A DNA stretch of 64,000 nt, from the NCBI GenBank assembly GCA_964570565.1, contig CAZMYT010000001.1, positions 62,001 to 126,000 of the forward strand, in the 5' to 3' direction. A program made the position numbers and the translations under genes. This DNA comes from W0P28-013 sp964570565 (GTDB lineage Bacteria > Bacteroidota > Bacteroidia > Bacteroidales > Paludibacteraceae). The notes under the pieces are model-generated. The model was given only the letters and a program-made list of their open reading frames with translations, had not been told where the DNA came from and searched no databases. Below, piece after piece: positions 25,571-34,473 of the stretch; the first letter of the stretch is position 1; every line of letters begins with the position of its first letter.

Positions 25571-27760
25571 ATGGAAAAAGAAATAGTAAAAATACCTCTC
25601 AACAACAAGGGACTGTCACTCTATAAAGAGGCAGTCCTTTGTTTAAGCGATGTTTATTCGCGAGAGGGATGGCGGCTACTAAAAAATGATGTTGTAGTCG
25701 CCCTTCAAACGAACCAATTAGATGTGCGTCGTGTAGAACGTGCGTTAGAAACAGCCATGTTGGCCCATAAAGAAATATCTTTGGGTCGTCATGGTCTTAA
25801 TGCTATTATGCTATACGAACTCGTTTTAGCTGGTAGTTGTTCGGTAGCCGATATCGAAAAGAAATACGATAAATCTACCGCTTCGATTGTTTCGGGTTTA
25901 GTTAAAGCCTATGGATTATATCAGCGGAATGTGGCAGTAGAAACAGAGAATTTCAGAAAATTACTCATTTCATTTGCCGAAGATGCACGTGTTATTTTGA
26001 TTATGATTGTTGAACGTCTCCATGTGATGCGTTCGCTCGATATCTATACGGACGAAGAACAACAAAAAATAGCGCGTGAAGTTTCCTATTTGTATGCGCC
26101 GTTGGCTCATCGTATGGGCTTATACGCTATCAAAACAGAGTTGGAAGATTTGTCGCTTAAATACACCGCTCGCGATATCTATAAGGAAATTGCGCAAAAG
26201 TTGAATGAAACTAAACGTTCGCGCGATATCTATATTGATAGGTTTATTGATCCTGTCAAGGAGCAATTGAAAGCTCAAGGTTTAAACTTTAGTATTAAAG
26301 GTCGTACAAAATCTATACACTCCATCTGGACAAAAATTCGTAAACAACAAGTACCGTTTGAAAAAGTGTACGATTTGTTTGCCATTCGTATTATTATTGA
26401 TTGTCCCGAGGAGAAAGAAAAAGCCGCTTGTTGGCAAGCATTTTCGGTGGTTACCAATATGTATTCCTATAATACCAATCGCTTACGTGATTGGATTTCG
26501 GCACCTAAAGCCAATGGTTATGAAAGTTTGCACGTGACGGTGATGGGGCCAGAAGGAAAATGGGTAGAAGTGCAAATTCGCACTAAACGCATGGACGAAG
26601 TGGCCGAAAAAGGCGTTGCTGCACACTGGAAATACAAAGGTGGAAAGAGCGATTCTGAAAAGATGGATGAATGGCTCAAAAACCTACGTGAAATACTAGA
26701 AACATCTTCAGACTCGTCTGACAATGACGTAATCAACGAATTTAAAATGCAGCTTTATGACGACGATGTGTTTGTGTTTACCCCAAAAGGCGATTTACAT
26801 CGGTTGCGTAAAGGTGCTACAGTGCTCGATTTTGCGTTTTCTATTCACTCCAATATCGGTTCGCACTGTATGGGAGCTATTGTGAATGAAAAACATGTAT
26901 CTTTCAAATATGTATTACAAAACGGTGACCAAATAGCTGTATTGACATCGCCTAACCAAACACCTAAAATTGATTGGTTACAATTCTTGGTCACTTCTAA
27001 AGCACGATCTAAGGTTAAACAATGCATTAAGGAAATAGAGCATAAAGAGGCTGAGGATGGGCGCGATATCCTTTGGCGTCGTTTGAAAAACTGGAAAATG
27101 GATGTCACCGATGGGGATGTAACACGCGTTTCCAAAAAGATGGGTTACAAAACACTGACCGATTTTTATGTCGCCATTTATAAGGAAAAAATAAATGTGC
27201 TTTCTTTGCGTGAAAAATTATTAGAAGAAGATGCCCCTTCTGAACCCGTTTCGTTGCGTACCGCCGATGGCTTTTCACGTGAAACTGAGCTACAAAAGAT
27301 TTCAGCGCAGGACGACGCATTAGTTATCGACCGTAATTTGAAGAATATCGATTATACATTATCCAAATGTTGTAATCCTATTTTTGGAGATGAAATTTTT
27401 GGATTTGTGACTATCAATAGTGGTATTAAAATTCATCGTAAAGATTGTCCTAATGCACCACAAATGATTGATAAGTTTGGCTATCGTATTGTGAGCGCTC
27501 GCTGGTCGGGTGAAGGTAATGGCAACGAATATCCAATTACGCTACGTGTTATTGGGCATGACGATATTGGTATTGTCACTAATATAACATCGGTTATTAC
27601 CAAAGAAAATGGCATGAATATGCGCTCTATTTCAGTCGATTCGCACGATGGTTTGTTTGAGGGCAATATTACCGTAATGGTTAAAGAAGTACATCAGTTG
27701 GAACAATTGATTCGGAAAATTCGTGCCATAAAAGGTGTAAAACAAGTTTATCGTAGTTAA
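25571..27760 (+). CDS. relA: RelA/SpoT-family (p)ppGpp synthetase with a degenerate HD domain
   Basis: A 729-residue long RSH protein. The synthetase domain is intact: 'GRTKSIHSIWTKI' (K247), 'YDLFAIRIII', 'APKANGYESLHVTV' and catalytic Glu in 'WVEVQIRT' (E333). TGS ('DVFVFTPKGDLHRLRKGATVLDFAF'), zinc-finger/CC ('LSKCCNPIFGDEIFGF', C600-C601) and ACT domains follow. In the N-terminal hydrolase domain the HD pair is absent: where family members have LLHDVVED this protein has IMLYELVL. I infer a synthetase-only enzyme like proteobacterial RelA, so a second RSH with hydrolase activity should exist elsewhere. It begins 32 bases after the protease. Confidence 0.9.
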   Translation: MEKEIVKIPLNNKGLSLYKEAVLCLSDVYSREGWRLLKNDVVVALQTNQLDVRRVERALETAMLAHKEISLGRHGLNAIMLYELVLAGSCSVADIEKKYDKSTASIVSGLVKAYGLYQRNVAVETENFRKLLISFAEDARVILIMIVERLHVMRSLDIYTDEEQQKIAREVSYLYAPLAHRMGLYAIKTELEDLSLKYTARDIYKEIAQKLNETKRSRDIYIDRFIDPVKEQLKAQGLNFSIKGRTKSIHSIWTKIRKQQVPFEKVYDLFAIRIIIDCPEEKEKAACWQAFSVVTNMYSYNTNRLRDWISAPKANGYESLHVTVMGPEGKWVEVQIRTKRMDEVAEKGVAAHWKYKGGKSDSEKMDEWLKNLREILETSSDSSDNDVINEFKMQLYDDDVFVFTPKGDLHRLRKGATVLDFAFSIHSNIGSHCMGAIVNEKHVSFKYVLQNGDQIAVLTSPNQTPKIDWLQFLVTSKARSKVKQCIKEIEHKEAEDGRDILWRRLKNWKMDVTDGDVTRVSKKMGYKTLTDFYVAIYKEKINVLSLREKLLEEDAPSEPVSLRTADGFSRETELQKISAQDDALVIDRNLKNIDYTLSKCCNPIFGDEIFGFVTINSGIKIHRKDCPNAPQMIDKFGYRIVSARWSGEGNGNEYPITLRVIGHDDIGIVTNITSVITKENGMNMRSISVDSHDGLFEGNITVMVKEVHQLEQLIRKIRAIKGVKQVYRS

Positions 27761-27795
27761 AAGGGCTTTAGAAAATAATTAAGATACAAATTAGT

Positions 27796-29037
27796 ATGAA
27801 TGCGTATTTGATAAATATTGGTGATGAGTTACTCATTGGTCAGGTGGTAAACACCAATGCCTCGTGGATGGCTAGTGAGTTAGAAAAAAACAATATACAC
27901 GTAGCTCGTATTGTTACCATTGCTGATGACTTCAATGAGATTACAAAAACACTTTCCGACGCTTTAGTGCATGCCGAGGTAGTTATTATGACGGGCGGTT
28001 TAGGTCCAACCAAAGACGACATAACCAAAACAGCTTTGTGCGATTACTTTGATATGCAATTAGTGATGCACGAACCTTCGTTGGCTAATGTGACAGATTT
28101 TTTCACCAAGCGTGGATTGCAAATTTCTGCCATTAATCAAATGCAAGGTTTAGTTCCTGATGGCTGCGAACCGCTGTTGAACAAAGTGGGAACAGCCCCT
28201 GGTATGTGGTTTGAGCGTGATGGAAAAATTGTGGTGTCGTTACCTGGTGTTCCGTTTGAAATGCAATGGTTAATGAGTGAGTATGTGTTACCAAAACTTC
28301 AACAACGATTAGGAACGGAAGCTATTTTACACAAGACGGTTTTAACCTGCGGTATTGGCGAATCATTTTTGGCCGACACGATAGAAGCTTGGGAATTAGC
28401 ATTACCGACCAATTTTAGGTTGGCTTATTTGCCCGAAGCGGGTAAGGTGCGTTTGCGATTATCGGCACATGGTGATGATAAATTGTTATTGCAGCAGCAA
28501 ATGGATGAACAATTAGCTAAATTAATTCCGCTTATCGACACTTATATTTACGGATACGATGATGAAACGTTTGCCTCTGTTATCGGTAAGTTATTGATAG
28601 AACGTGGTGCCACTTTAGCTACGGCTGAAAGTTGCACAGGGGGACAATTGGGGCATCGTATTACCGAAGTGGCTGGTGCTAGCGCCTATTATTTAGGAGG
28701 TGTTGTTGCTTATTCTAATGATATCAAGGAACAATTGCTTGGCGTGCATACGGATACGTTGACTCAATATGGTGCCGTGAGTGCTCAAACGGCCGAAGAA
28801 ATGGCGATTGGTTGTCGTCGATTATTTCAAACCGATTATACCATTGCCACGACAGGTATTTCTGGTCCTACCGGTGGTACAGAAGAAAAACCATTAGGTA
28901 CGGTGTGGATTGCTATTGCCTCTGAAAAAGGAGTTGTTTCTAAAAAATATGTATTTAGAACTACTCGCGCGCAGCATCAAGAACGCACAGTAAATCAAGC
29001 TTTATTTGATTTTTGGTATGCCTTGTCACATTCGTAA
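27796..29037 (+). CDS. cinA: CinA family protein (NMN deamidase / ADP-ribose pyrophosphatase)
   Basis: A 413-residue CinA. The N-terminal MoaB/MogA-like domain has 'LINIGDELLIGQVVNTNASWMASEL' and 'VVIMTGGLGPTKDDITK'; the C-terminal CinA domain (about 255-413) has 'ATAESCTGGQLGHRITEVAGASAYYLGGVVAYSN' and 'TGISGPTGGTEEKPLGTVWIA', the NMN deamidase region. Members recycle pyridine nucleotides; a link to competence is historical. It sits 35 bases after the RSH gene and 29 before a small membrane protein gene. Confidence 0.95.
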   Translation: MNAYLINIGDELLIGQVVNTNASWMASELEKNNIHVARIVTIADDFNEITKTLSDALVHAEVVIMTGGLGPTKDDITKTALCDYFDMQLVMHEPSLANVTDFFTKRGLQISAINQMQGLVPDGCEPLLNKVGTAPGMWFERDGKIVVSLPGVPFEMQWLMSEYVLPKLQQRLGTEAILHKTVLTCGIGESFLADTIEAWELALPTNFRLAYLPEAGKVRLRLSAHGDDKLLLQQQMDEQLAKLIPLIDTYIYGYDDETFASVIGKLLIERGATLATAESCTGGQLGHRITEVAGASAYYLGGVVAYSNDIKEQLLGVHTDTLTQYGAVSAQTAEEMAIGCRRLFQTDYTIATTGISGPTGGTEEKPLGTVWIAIASEKGVVSKKYVFRTTRAQHQERTVNQALFDFWYALSHS

Positions 29038-29066
29038 TTGATATTGATTTTGTTTAATTTTTGGTT

Positions 29067-29420
29067 ATGATGAAGTTTATTAATCCGTACATTTTTACTG
29101 TCTTAATGTTGGTTTTATCCAACTGTTTTATGACGTTTGCGTGGTATGCTCATTTACGTAATATGTCAGGTAAAGCTTGGTGGATAGCGGCTTTAGCCAG
29201 TTGGGGTATCGCCTTATGCGAATATTTAATCATGGTGCCCGCCAATCGAGTGGGGTTTACGGTGTACAGTTTACCTCAACTTAAAATTATTCAGGAAGTT
29301 ATCTCGCTAACTATTTTTATTCCTTTTGCCGTATTTTATATGAATCAACCTTTTAAGTGGGATTTTGTATGGGCGGCATTGTGTTTAATGGGAGCTGTCT
29401 ATTTTATGTTTAGGAGTTGA
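29067..29420 (+). CDS. DUF486 family small membrane protein (DMT-like)
   Basis: A 117-residue protein with four predicted membrane helices and the DUF486 pattern: 'FTVLMLVLSNCFMTFAWYAHLR', 'WWIAALASWGIALCEYLIMVPANRVG', 'FTVYSLPQLKIIQEVISLTIF', 'FKWDFVWAALCLMGAVYFMF'. The family resembles half of a drug/metabolite transporter, but the substrate is unknown. The ATG at 29067 was preferred to an upstream TTG. Confidence 0.88.
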   Translation: MMKFINPYIFTVLMLVLSNCFMTFAWYAHLRNMSGKAWWIAALASWGIALCEYLIMVPANRVGFTVYSLPQLKIIQEVISLTIFIPFAVFYMNQPFKWDFVWAALCLMGAVYFMFRS

Positions 29421-29452
29421 TTTATAGAGTTTGATAATTTTCTAAAAACACG

Positions 29453-30088
29453 ATGTGTATGAAAAATTGTAGAACGAATGAAGAAATTGCCAATACGTTA
29501 ACGCATTTGGTAGGTGTTATTTTTGCACTATCCACAGGTTGGCTGTTGATTGTGCATAGTATCAATAGCTCTTGGCAGCAACTATTTGGTATGACTATTT
29601 TTGCTGTTGCCGTATTTTCTATGTATGCGGCGTCTACGGTGTATCATTGGGCGATGCCAGGCAAGCTAAAGCGTTTTTTGCGTCACATCGATCATATTAA
29701 TATTTATGTACTAATAGCTGCTTCTTACACGCCAGTATGGCTGTGTGTGCTTGGCGGCGTTTGGGGCTGGGTTGGTTTTGCTGCTATTTGGGCTATTGCT
29801 TTGGCTGGTGCCATTGGTAAAGTGGTTGCATTGGGTAAACATCCACGTTTATCACTCACGGTGTATTTACTTATGGGTTGGTCGGTAGTGCTTGTGGCTG
29901 TACCTATTTGGAACGCATTTTCAGCTACCGCTCTTATTTGGTTAGCTGCTGAAGCTTTCTCTTATACAGTTGGAACCTATTTTTATGCTAAGAGTAAGGA
30001 ACATCCTTATTATCATGCTATTTGGCATTTATTTGTTTTAGGTGGTACTTTATCACACTTTATGGTGATGTGGGAATTGGTGGCTTAA
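29453..30088 (+). CDS. Hemolysin III family membrane protein (TrhA/YqfA-like)
   Basis: A 211-residue seven-helix membrane protein of the hemolysin III/PAQR-like family. Metal-site motifs are present: 'AASTVYHWAMP' in the third helix region, 'RHIDHINIYVLIAASYTP', and 'HYHAIWHLFVLGGTLSHF' near the end with His residues of the H-x3-H type. Related proteins affect membrane lipid balance. It is probably the last gene of the rmuC-to-here run, with a strong terminator after it. Confidence 0.9.
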   Translation: MCMKNCRTNEEIANTLTHLVGVIFALSTGWLLIVHSINSSWQQLFGMTIFAVAVFSMYAASTVYHWAMPGKLKRFLRHIDHINIYVLIAASYTPVWLCVLGGVWGWVGFAAIWAIALAGAIGKVVALGKHPRLSLTVYLLMGWSVVLVAVPIWNAFSATALIWLAAEAFSYTVGTYFYAKSKEHPYYHAIWHLFVLGGTLSHFMVMWELVA

Positions 30089-30117
30089 AATGTAGTATGA
30101 TAGACTACTAGCAATAT

Positions 30118-30154
30118 AAAATAGGGGACACCATGTGGCGTCCCCTATTTTTAT
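30118..30154. terminator. Bidirectional terminator
   Basis: Hairpin AAAATAGGGGAC / GTCCCCTATTTTT between convergent genes. Confidence 0.88.
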
Positions 30155-30171
30155 GAAATAGCTTGAAATAG

Positions 30172-30546
30172 TTACTTCACAAACTCTATAATGTAACCAG
30201 TAGTAGTTGCTATACGTTGCATATAAATAGGACCAGCAATTACTTTATATGATACCGTTGTTGATACATTAATGATAGCTTGGCCATCTTTTAGGCGCGC
30301 ATTAGCATACATGTCAGCGCGTGAATTGCTAGTTAACGCAGTTTTAGATAAACCGCCAATACCCAAAATGTAGGTTGAAGTTGAAGTACCTGATGTTTCA
30401 CCAACAATGCGATAATTGTTTTGAGATAAAACGACGCTTGTTTGCGTCACATCGTTATTAACGTGTTGTGATAGATTAGTACCTGCACATCCTGTTAATA
30501 AGAATAAGCCAATAATGCCAGCGATAAAAACATGTAATTTTTTCAT
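30172..30546 (-). CDS. Small lipoprotein, DUF6567-like
   Basis: A 124-residue lipoprotein with a lipobox LLTGC after a hydrophobic signal (residues 1-19). The mature part, 'VVLSQNNYRIVGETSGTSTSTYILGIGGLSK...ADMYANARLKDGQAIINVSTTVSYK', matches a family I recall as DUF6567, found across Bacteroidota. Function is unknown. Its promoter lies about 150 bases upstream, and the mRNA leader begins with a 10-bp hairpin. Confidence 0.75.
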   Translation of the reverse strand: MKKLHVFIAGIIGLFLLTGCAGTNLSQHVNNDVTQTSVVLSQNNYRIVGETSGTSTSTYILGIGGLSKTALTSNSRADMYANARLKDGQAIINVSTTVSYKVIAGPIYMQRIATTTGYIIEFVK

Positions 30547-30651
30547 AAAAAAATAATTTGTGCGTCCCTGAATTATCAGTTCTGCGTTAATAAATATGAT
30601 GAATAAACAATTGTATCAATATAAGGTGTAACCTACCTAAAAACCTCTTTG

Positions 30652-30684
30652 CACAAACAAATAGTGTGCCACATTTTGTTTGTG
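30652..30684 (-). promoter_or_regulatory. 5' leader hairpin of the lipoprotein mRNA
   Basis: Perfect 10-bp inverted repeat CACAAACAAA / TTTGTTTGTG with a 13-base loop. It starts within a few bases of the start site predicted from the -7 box at 30694-30701, so it would fold at the extreme 5' end of the transcript. Confidence 0.55.
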
Positions 30685-30693
30685 AAGCCGGTG

Positions 30694-30701
30694 CAAATAT
30701 A
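30694..30701 (-). promoter_or_regulatory. Promoter -7 box (TAtaTTTG) for the lipoprotein gene
   Basis: Minus-strand TATATTTG, the only full consensus match upstream; it implies a leader of about 140 bases. Confidence 0.5.
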
Positions 30702-30721
30702 CGTTTTTTTATTGAATTTAT

Positions 30722-30761
30722 AAAAAATACTCAGTCACTTTAGTTTGACTGAGTATTTTAC
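30722..30761 (-). terminator. Terminator after the acyl-CoA synthetase
   Basis: Hairpin AAATACTCAGTCA / TGACTGAGTATTT, reading into a T run on the minus strand. Confidence 0.8.
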
Positions 30762-30797
30762 TTAAAATTTCATTTATGGTTTTGCTCTGTAGCCTAT

Positions 30798-32453
30798 TTA
30801 AGAATATAAGAAACGTTTAATGCTGCGTTTTGGCGTTTTTTCAAACTCTTTATCCACTATTTCTGTTGTTTTTATGTGACAAAATCCTGGTAATAATCGA
30901 TTCACATGTAGTCGATTTTGTTCCATTTGCTCTTCAATAGTTTTATGGTTTGTTTCTGTTTTAAAACTTTCGAGATCTGGATAAATGAGTGCTGTTAATT
31001 GTCCGTTACGTTCTACAACTACAGATTCTATAACATGTGGCATATTGTTGAGTTTATCTTCAATCTCTTCAGGATAAATATTTTGCCCTGATGCCCCTAA
31101 AATCATACTTTTATTACGTCCTCGAATAAAAATATTGCCTTTGGCATCAATTACACCTAAGTCGCCAGTACGCATCCAGCCATCTTCGGTGAATATGGCT
31201 GCTGTAGCTTCTGGATTTTTATAGTAACCACTCATCACGTTATCACCACGTACTAAGATTTCGCCAACCTTGTTTTGTTCGTCTTCCGAATCAATTTTCA
31301 CTTCTACACGATGTACAGCTTTACCACACGAACGTTTTTCAAATACATCCCAATCTTCGTAGCCCAGAATGGGACCGCATTCGGTCATTCCATAACCTAC
31401 AGTATAAGGGAATTTAATCGCTTTCAAACAATTTTCCACTTCTCGGTTTAAAGCGGCACCTCCAATAATCAAATAACGCAATTCGCCTCCAAACGCACCC
31501 ATGAGTTTTTCGTGTACTTTTTTACGAATTACATTCTTGATAAACGGTGTGTACCACAAAACACGCATCACGGGTTTGTGAATAACAGGGAAAATCGTTT
31601 TTTTGAAAATCTTTTCAATAACCAATGGCACAGTCAAAATCATGTATGGATGTACATCGGTAAATGCTTTCATGAGTACTTGTGGCGATGGTGTTTTGCT
31701 CAAAAAGTAAACATGGCAGCCGCCGGCTAATTGATAAACAAACTCAAAGGTAAGCCCAAACATGTGTGCTAGTGGTAACATTGAAATCATACTCCAGCCA
31801 GCTTTGTTTGGTATGCGATCTTGCCCAAATTGAACATTAGAGCTAATGCTGCGATAACTTAATACTACACCTTTAGGGTCGCTTGTAGTACCCGAAGTAT
31901 AATTGATTAAAGCTGGTTCGTCGAGATTATTTTGTGGATAAGTCACTTCCAAAGCCGAAAATCCTTTTGGATATTTTTCGTTGAACGCGTTCTCCCAATT
32001 ATTGTAGGCGTGTGTCAATTTATCGGTACGTGACTCTAATAATTCAAATTGATTCATTGAGATGATACCGCCAAGTGTTGGCATCGCATTCACATCTATT
32101 GAATTCCAAACCACAGGCCCTACAAATAAACATTTGGCATCAGAGTGATTCACCAATGCATGAATACTTTCTGGTTGAAAATCAGGAAGGATGGAAACTG
32201 CTATAGCTTCGTAACTGGTTACTGCCAAAAAACTAATAGCCCAGTGAGCGCTGTTACGTCCACATATAGCTACTTTGTCGCCTTTTCGGAGTCCGCTTGT
32301 GCTGAATAGTACGTGTAGACGTGCTATTTTTTCAGCCATTTGCGCATACGTGTAGGTTAGATCTCCATCATAGTCGCTTAGTGCGGGACAATTTGCATTC
32401 TGTTTGATGGATGTTTCTAGGTACGAGAGAAAATGTTTGGTTGGTGCTGCCAT
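30798..32453 (-). CDS. Long-chain acyl-CoA synthetase (AMP-binding enzyme)
   Basis: An ANL-superfamily ligase of 551 residues that activates fatty acids to acyl-CoA through acyl-AMP. Motifs: P-loop-like 'INYTSGTTSDPKGVVLSY', 'TVGYGMTECGPI', 'WMRTGDLGVID', hinge 'IRGRNKSMILGASGQNIYPEEIE', and the C-terminal catalytic Lys region 'KTPKRSIKRF'. The start is ATG 32453; the longer frame runs back across the promoter, so it is excluded. Chain-length preference is not deducible. Confidence 0.9.
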   Translation of the reverse strand: MAAPTKHFLSYLETSIKQNANCPALSDYDGDLTYTYAQMAEKIARLHVLFSTSGLRKGDKVAICGRNSAHWAISFLAVTSYEAIAVSILPDFQPESIHALVNHSDAKCLFVGPVVWNSIDVNAMPTLGGIISMNQFELLESRTDKLTHAYNNWENAFNEKYPKGFSALEVTYPQNNLDEPALINYTSGTTSDPKGVVLSYRSISSNVQFGQDRIPNKAGWSMISMLPLAHMFGLTFEFVYQLAGGCHVYFLSKTPSPQVLMKAFTDVHPYMILTVPLVIEKIFKKTIFPVIHKPVMRVLWYTPFIKNVIRKKVHEKLMGAFGGELRYLIIGGAALNREVENCLKAIKFPYTVGYGMTECGPILGYEDWDVFEKRSCGKAVHRVEVKIDSEDEQNKVGEILVRGDNVMSGYYKNPEATAAIFTEDGWMRTGDLGVIDAKGNIFIRGRNKSMILGASGQNIYPEEIEDKLNNMPHVIESVVVERNGQLTALIYPDLESFKTETNHKTIEEQMEQNRLHVNRLLPGFCHIKTTEIVDKEFEKTPKRSIKRFLYS

Positions 32454-32502
32454 TGTTACCAATTTAATAATGAAAAATCGAATTGTATTATAAGTTAAAA
32501 CA

Positions 32503-32533
32503 CAAAGATACAATTTGTTAGCACTTTTGGCAA
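32503..32533 (-). promoter_or_regulatory. Promoter of the acyl-CoA synthetase gene
   Basis: Minus-strand TTG, 20 bases, TATCTTTG: a near-ideal Bacteroidota promoter. The rest of the 308-base divergent gap to the fumarase gene shows only a weak plus-strand TAATTTTA at 32719-32726. Confidence 0.72.
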
Positions 32534-32761
32534 TTAGTTTGATTGGTAAATAGGTGAAAAGTAGTATAATGGTATGAAAAATCATTTATAGGGGTCAATT
32601 TCCTATCCAAGGGGTAGAAATTTTAAATAATTTGGTTTATAGGACGGTTTTTAATAGTCTAGAATTATAAAACTCAGTTTTGAGGTATTTTTTGTCTATA
32701 TTATTCGAGAAAAAATTGTAATTTTACCACTCAAATTAAAATCATTTATAATCTCAAAAAT

Positions 32762-34396
32762 ATGGCAACAGAATTTCATTATCAACATCCGTTCCCTCTA
32801 GGTGAGGACAAAACAGAGTATTATTTATTAACCAAAGACTATGTCTCCGTGAGTGAATTTGAAGGTCAACCTATTTTGAAAATTCAAAAAGAAGGATTGA
32901 CTCAAATGGCTAATGCTGCTTTTCGTGATGTGTCGTTCTTATTACGTCGTTCGCACAATGAGCAAGTCGCTAAAATTCTAAAAGATCCCGAAGCTAGCGA
33001 TAATGATAAATACGTGGCTTTGACGATGTTGCGTAATGCAGACGTGTCAGTTAAAGGTAAATTACCATTGTGTCAAGATACTGGTACTGCTATTATTCAT
33101 GGCGAAAAAGGACAGCACGTGTGGACTGGTTATTGCGACGAGGAAGCCTTATCGTTAGGTGTTTTTAAAACTTACACCGAAGAAAATTTGCGCTATTCAC
33201 AAAATGCACCACTCAATATGTACGATGAGGTGAATACCAAATGTAATTTGCCTGCCCAAATTGATATTGAGGCTACTGAAGGTATGGAGTACAAATTTTT
33301 GTGTGTCACTAAAGGTGGTGGCTCTGCCAATAAGACGTATTTGTACCAAGAAACTAAAGCGTTATTAAATCCAGATACATTAGTTCCTTTCTTGATTGAA
33401 AAAATTAAGACATTGGGAACAGCAGCTTGTCCACCGTATCATATTGCCTTTTGTATTGGAGGTACGTCAGCTGAAAAAAATCTATTGACTGTAAAATTAG
33501 CTTCTACGCATTATTATGACGAATTGCCAACCACAGGTAATGAATATGGTCGTGCTTTTCGCGATGTGGAATTAGAAAAACAGGTGTTGGAAGAGTCCTA
33601 CAAAATTGGTTTAGGCGCTCAATTCGGTGGTAAATATTTGGCACATGATATTCGTATTGTACGTTTACCTCGTCACGGTGCGAGTTGTCCAGTGGGCATG
33701 GGTGTGAGTTGCTCCGCCGACCGTAATATCAAATGTAAAATCAATAAAGATGGTATTTGGATTGAGAAAATGGACGATAATCCAGCAAGCTTAATTCCTG
33801 AAGAATTGAGAAACCAAGGCGAAGGAGATGCGGTAAAAATAAATTTGAATCAACCTATGGCTGATATTTTAAAAGAATTGACTAAATACCCTGTTTCTAC
33901 ACGCTTATCGTTAAACGGAACTATTATTGTTGGACGCGATATTGCTCATGCCAAAATCAAAGAACGTTTGGATCGTGGTGAAGCTATGCCACAGTATCTG
34001 AAAGATCATCCTATTTATTATGCAGGACCAGCTAAAACACCTGCTGGCATGGCGTGTGGTTCTATGGGGCCAACTACGGCTGGCCGCATGGATTCGTATG
34101 TGGATTTATTCCAAAGTCATGGTGGAAGCATGATTATGCTGGCCAAAGGTAATCGCAGTCAACAAGTAACTGATGCTTGTAAAAAACATGGCGGTTTTTA
34201 CCTTGGTTCTATTGGTGGGCCAGCAGCTATTTTGGCTCAAAACAACATTAAATCGATAGAATGTGTTGAATATCCAGAGTTGGGTATGGAAGCTATTTGG
34301 AAAATTGAGGTGGTTGATTTTCCTGCATTCATCCTTGTGGATGATAAAGGAAATGATTTCTTCAAACAATTACAGCCAGTTTGCGCTCGTAAATAA
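32762..34396 (+). CDS. Fumarate hydratase, class I (iron-sulfur)
   Basis: A 544-residue class I fumarase that interconverts fumarate and malate with a 4Fe-4S cluster. Cluster cysteines are visible at 'KLPLCQDTGTA' (C104), in 'GTAACPPYHIAFCIGG' (near 222) and 'GMGVSCSADRNIKC' (near 317), spaced as in E. coli FumA. The C-terminal beta domain has 'GTIIVGRDIAHAKIKERLD' and 'YYAGPAKTPAGMACGSMGPTTAGRMDSY'. Monocistronic, with a terminator after it. Confidence 0.95.
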   Translation: MATEFHYQHPFPLGEDKTEYYLLTKDYVSVSEFEGQPILKIQKEGLTQMANAAFRDVSFLLRRSHNEQVAKILKDPEASDNDKYVALTMLRNADVSVKGKLPLCQDTGTAIIHGEKGQHVWTGYCDEEALSLGVFKTYTEENLRYSQNAPLNMYDEVNTKCNLPAQIDIEATEGMEYKFLCVTKGGGSANKTYLYQETKALLNPDTLVPFLIEKIKTLGTAACPPYHIAFCIGGTSAEKNLLTVKLASTHYYDELPTTGNEYGRAFRDVELEKQVLEESYKIGLGAQFGGKYLAHDIRIVRLPRHGASCPVGMGVSCSADRNIKCKINKDGIWIEKMDDNPASLIPEELRNQGEGDAVKINLNQPMADILKELTKYPVSTRLSLNGTIIVGRDIAHAKIKERLDRGEAMPQYLKDHPIYYAGPAKTPAGMACGSMGPTTAGRMDSYVDLFQSHGGSMIMLAKGNRSQQVTDACKKHGGFYLGSIGGPAAILAQNNIKSIECVEYPELGMEAIWKIEVVDFPAFILVDDKGNDFFKQLQPVCARK

Positions 34397-34421
34397 TCCA
34401 GTGCTTGTTAGAGCAAGTATA

Positions 34422-34457
34422 TAAAAAAGGCCATCGAATTTTCGATGGCCTTTTTTA
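34422..34457. terminator. Bidirectional terminator between fumarase and FKBP genes
   Basis: Perfect hairpin AAAAAAGGCCATCGAA / TTCGATGGCCTTTTTT. Confidence 0.92.
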
Positions 34458-34473
34458 ATCATGTTGTTTATGC

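Noticed and set aside
32454..32585. Longer start for the acyl-CoA synthetase
   Set aside because: The added part runs through the consensus promoter at 32503-32533.
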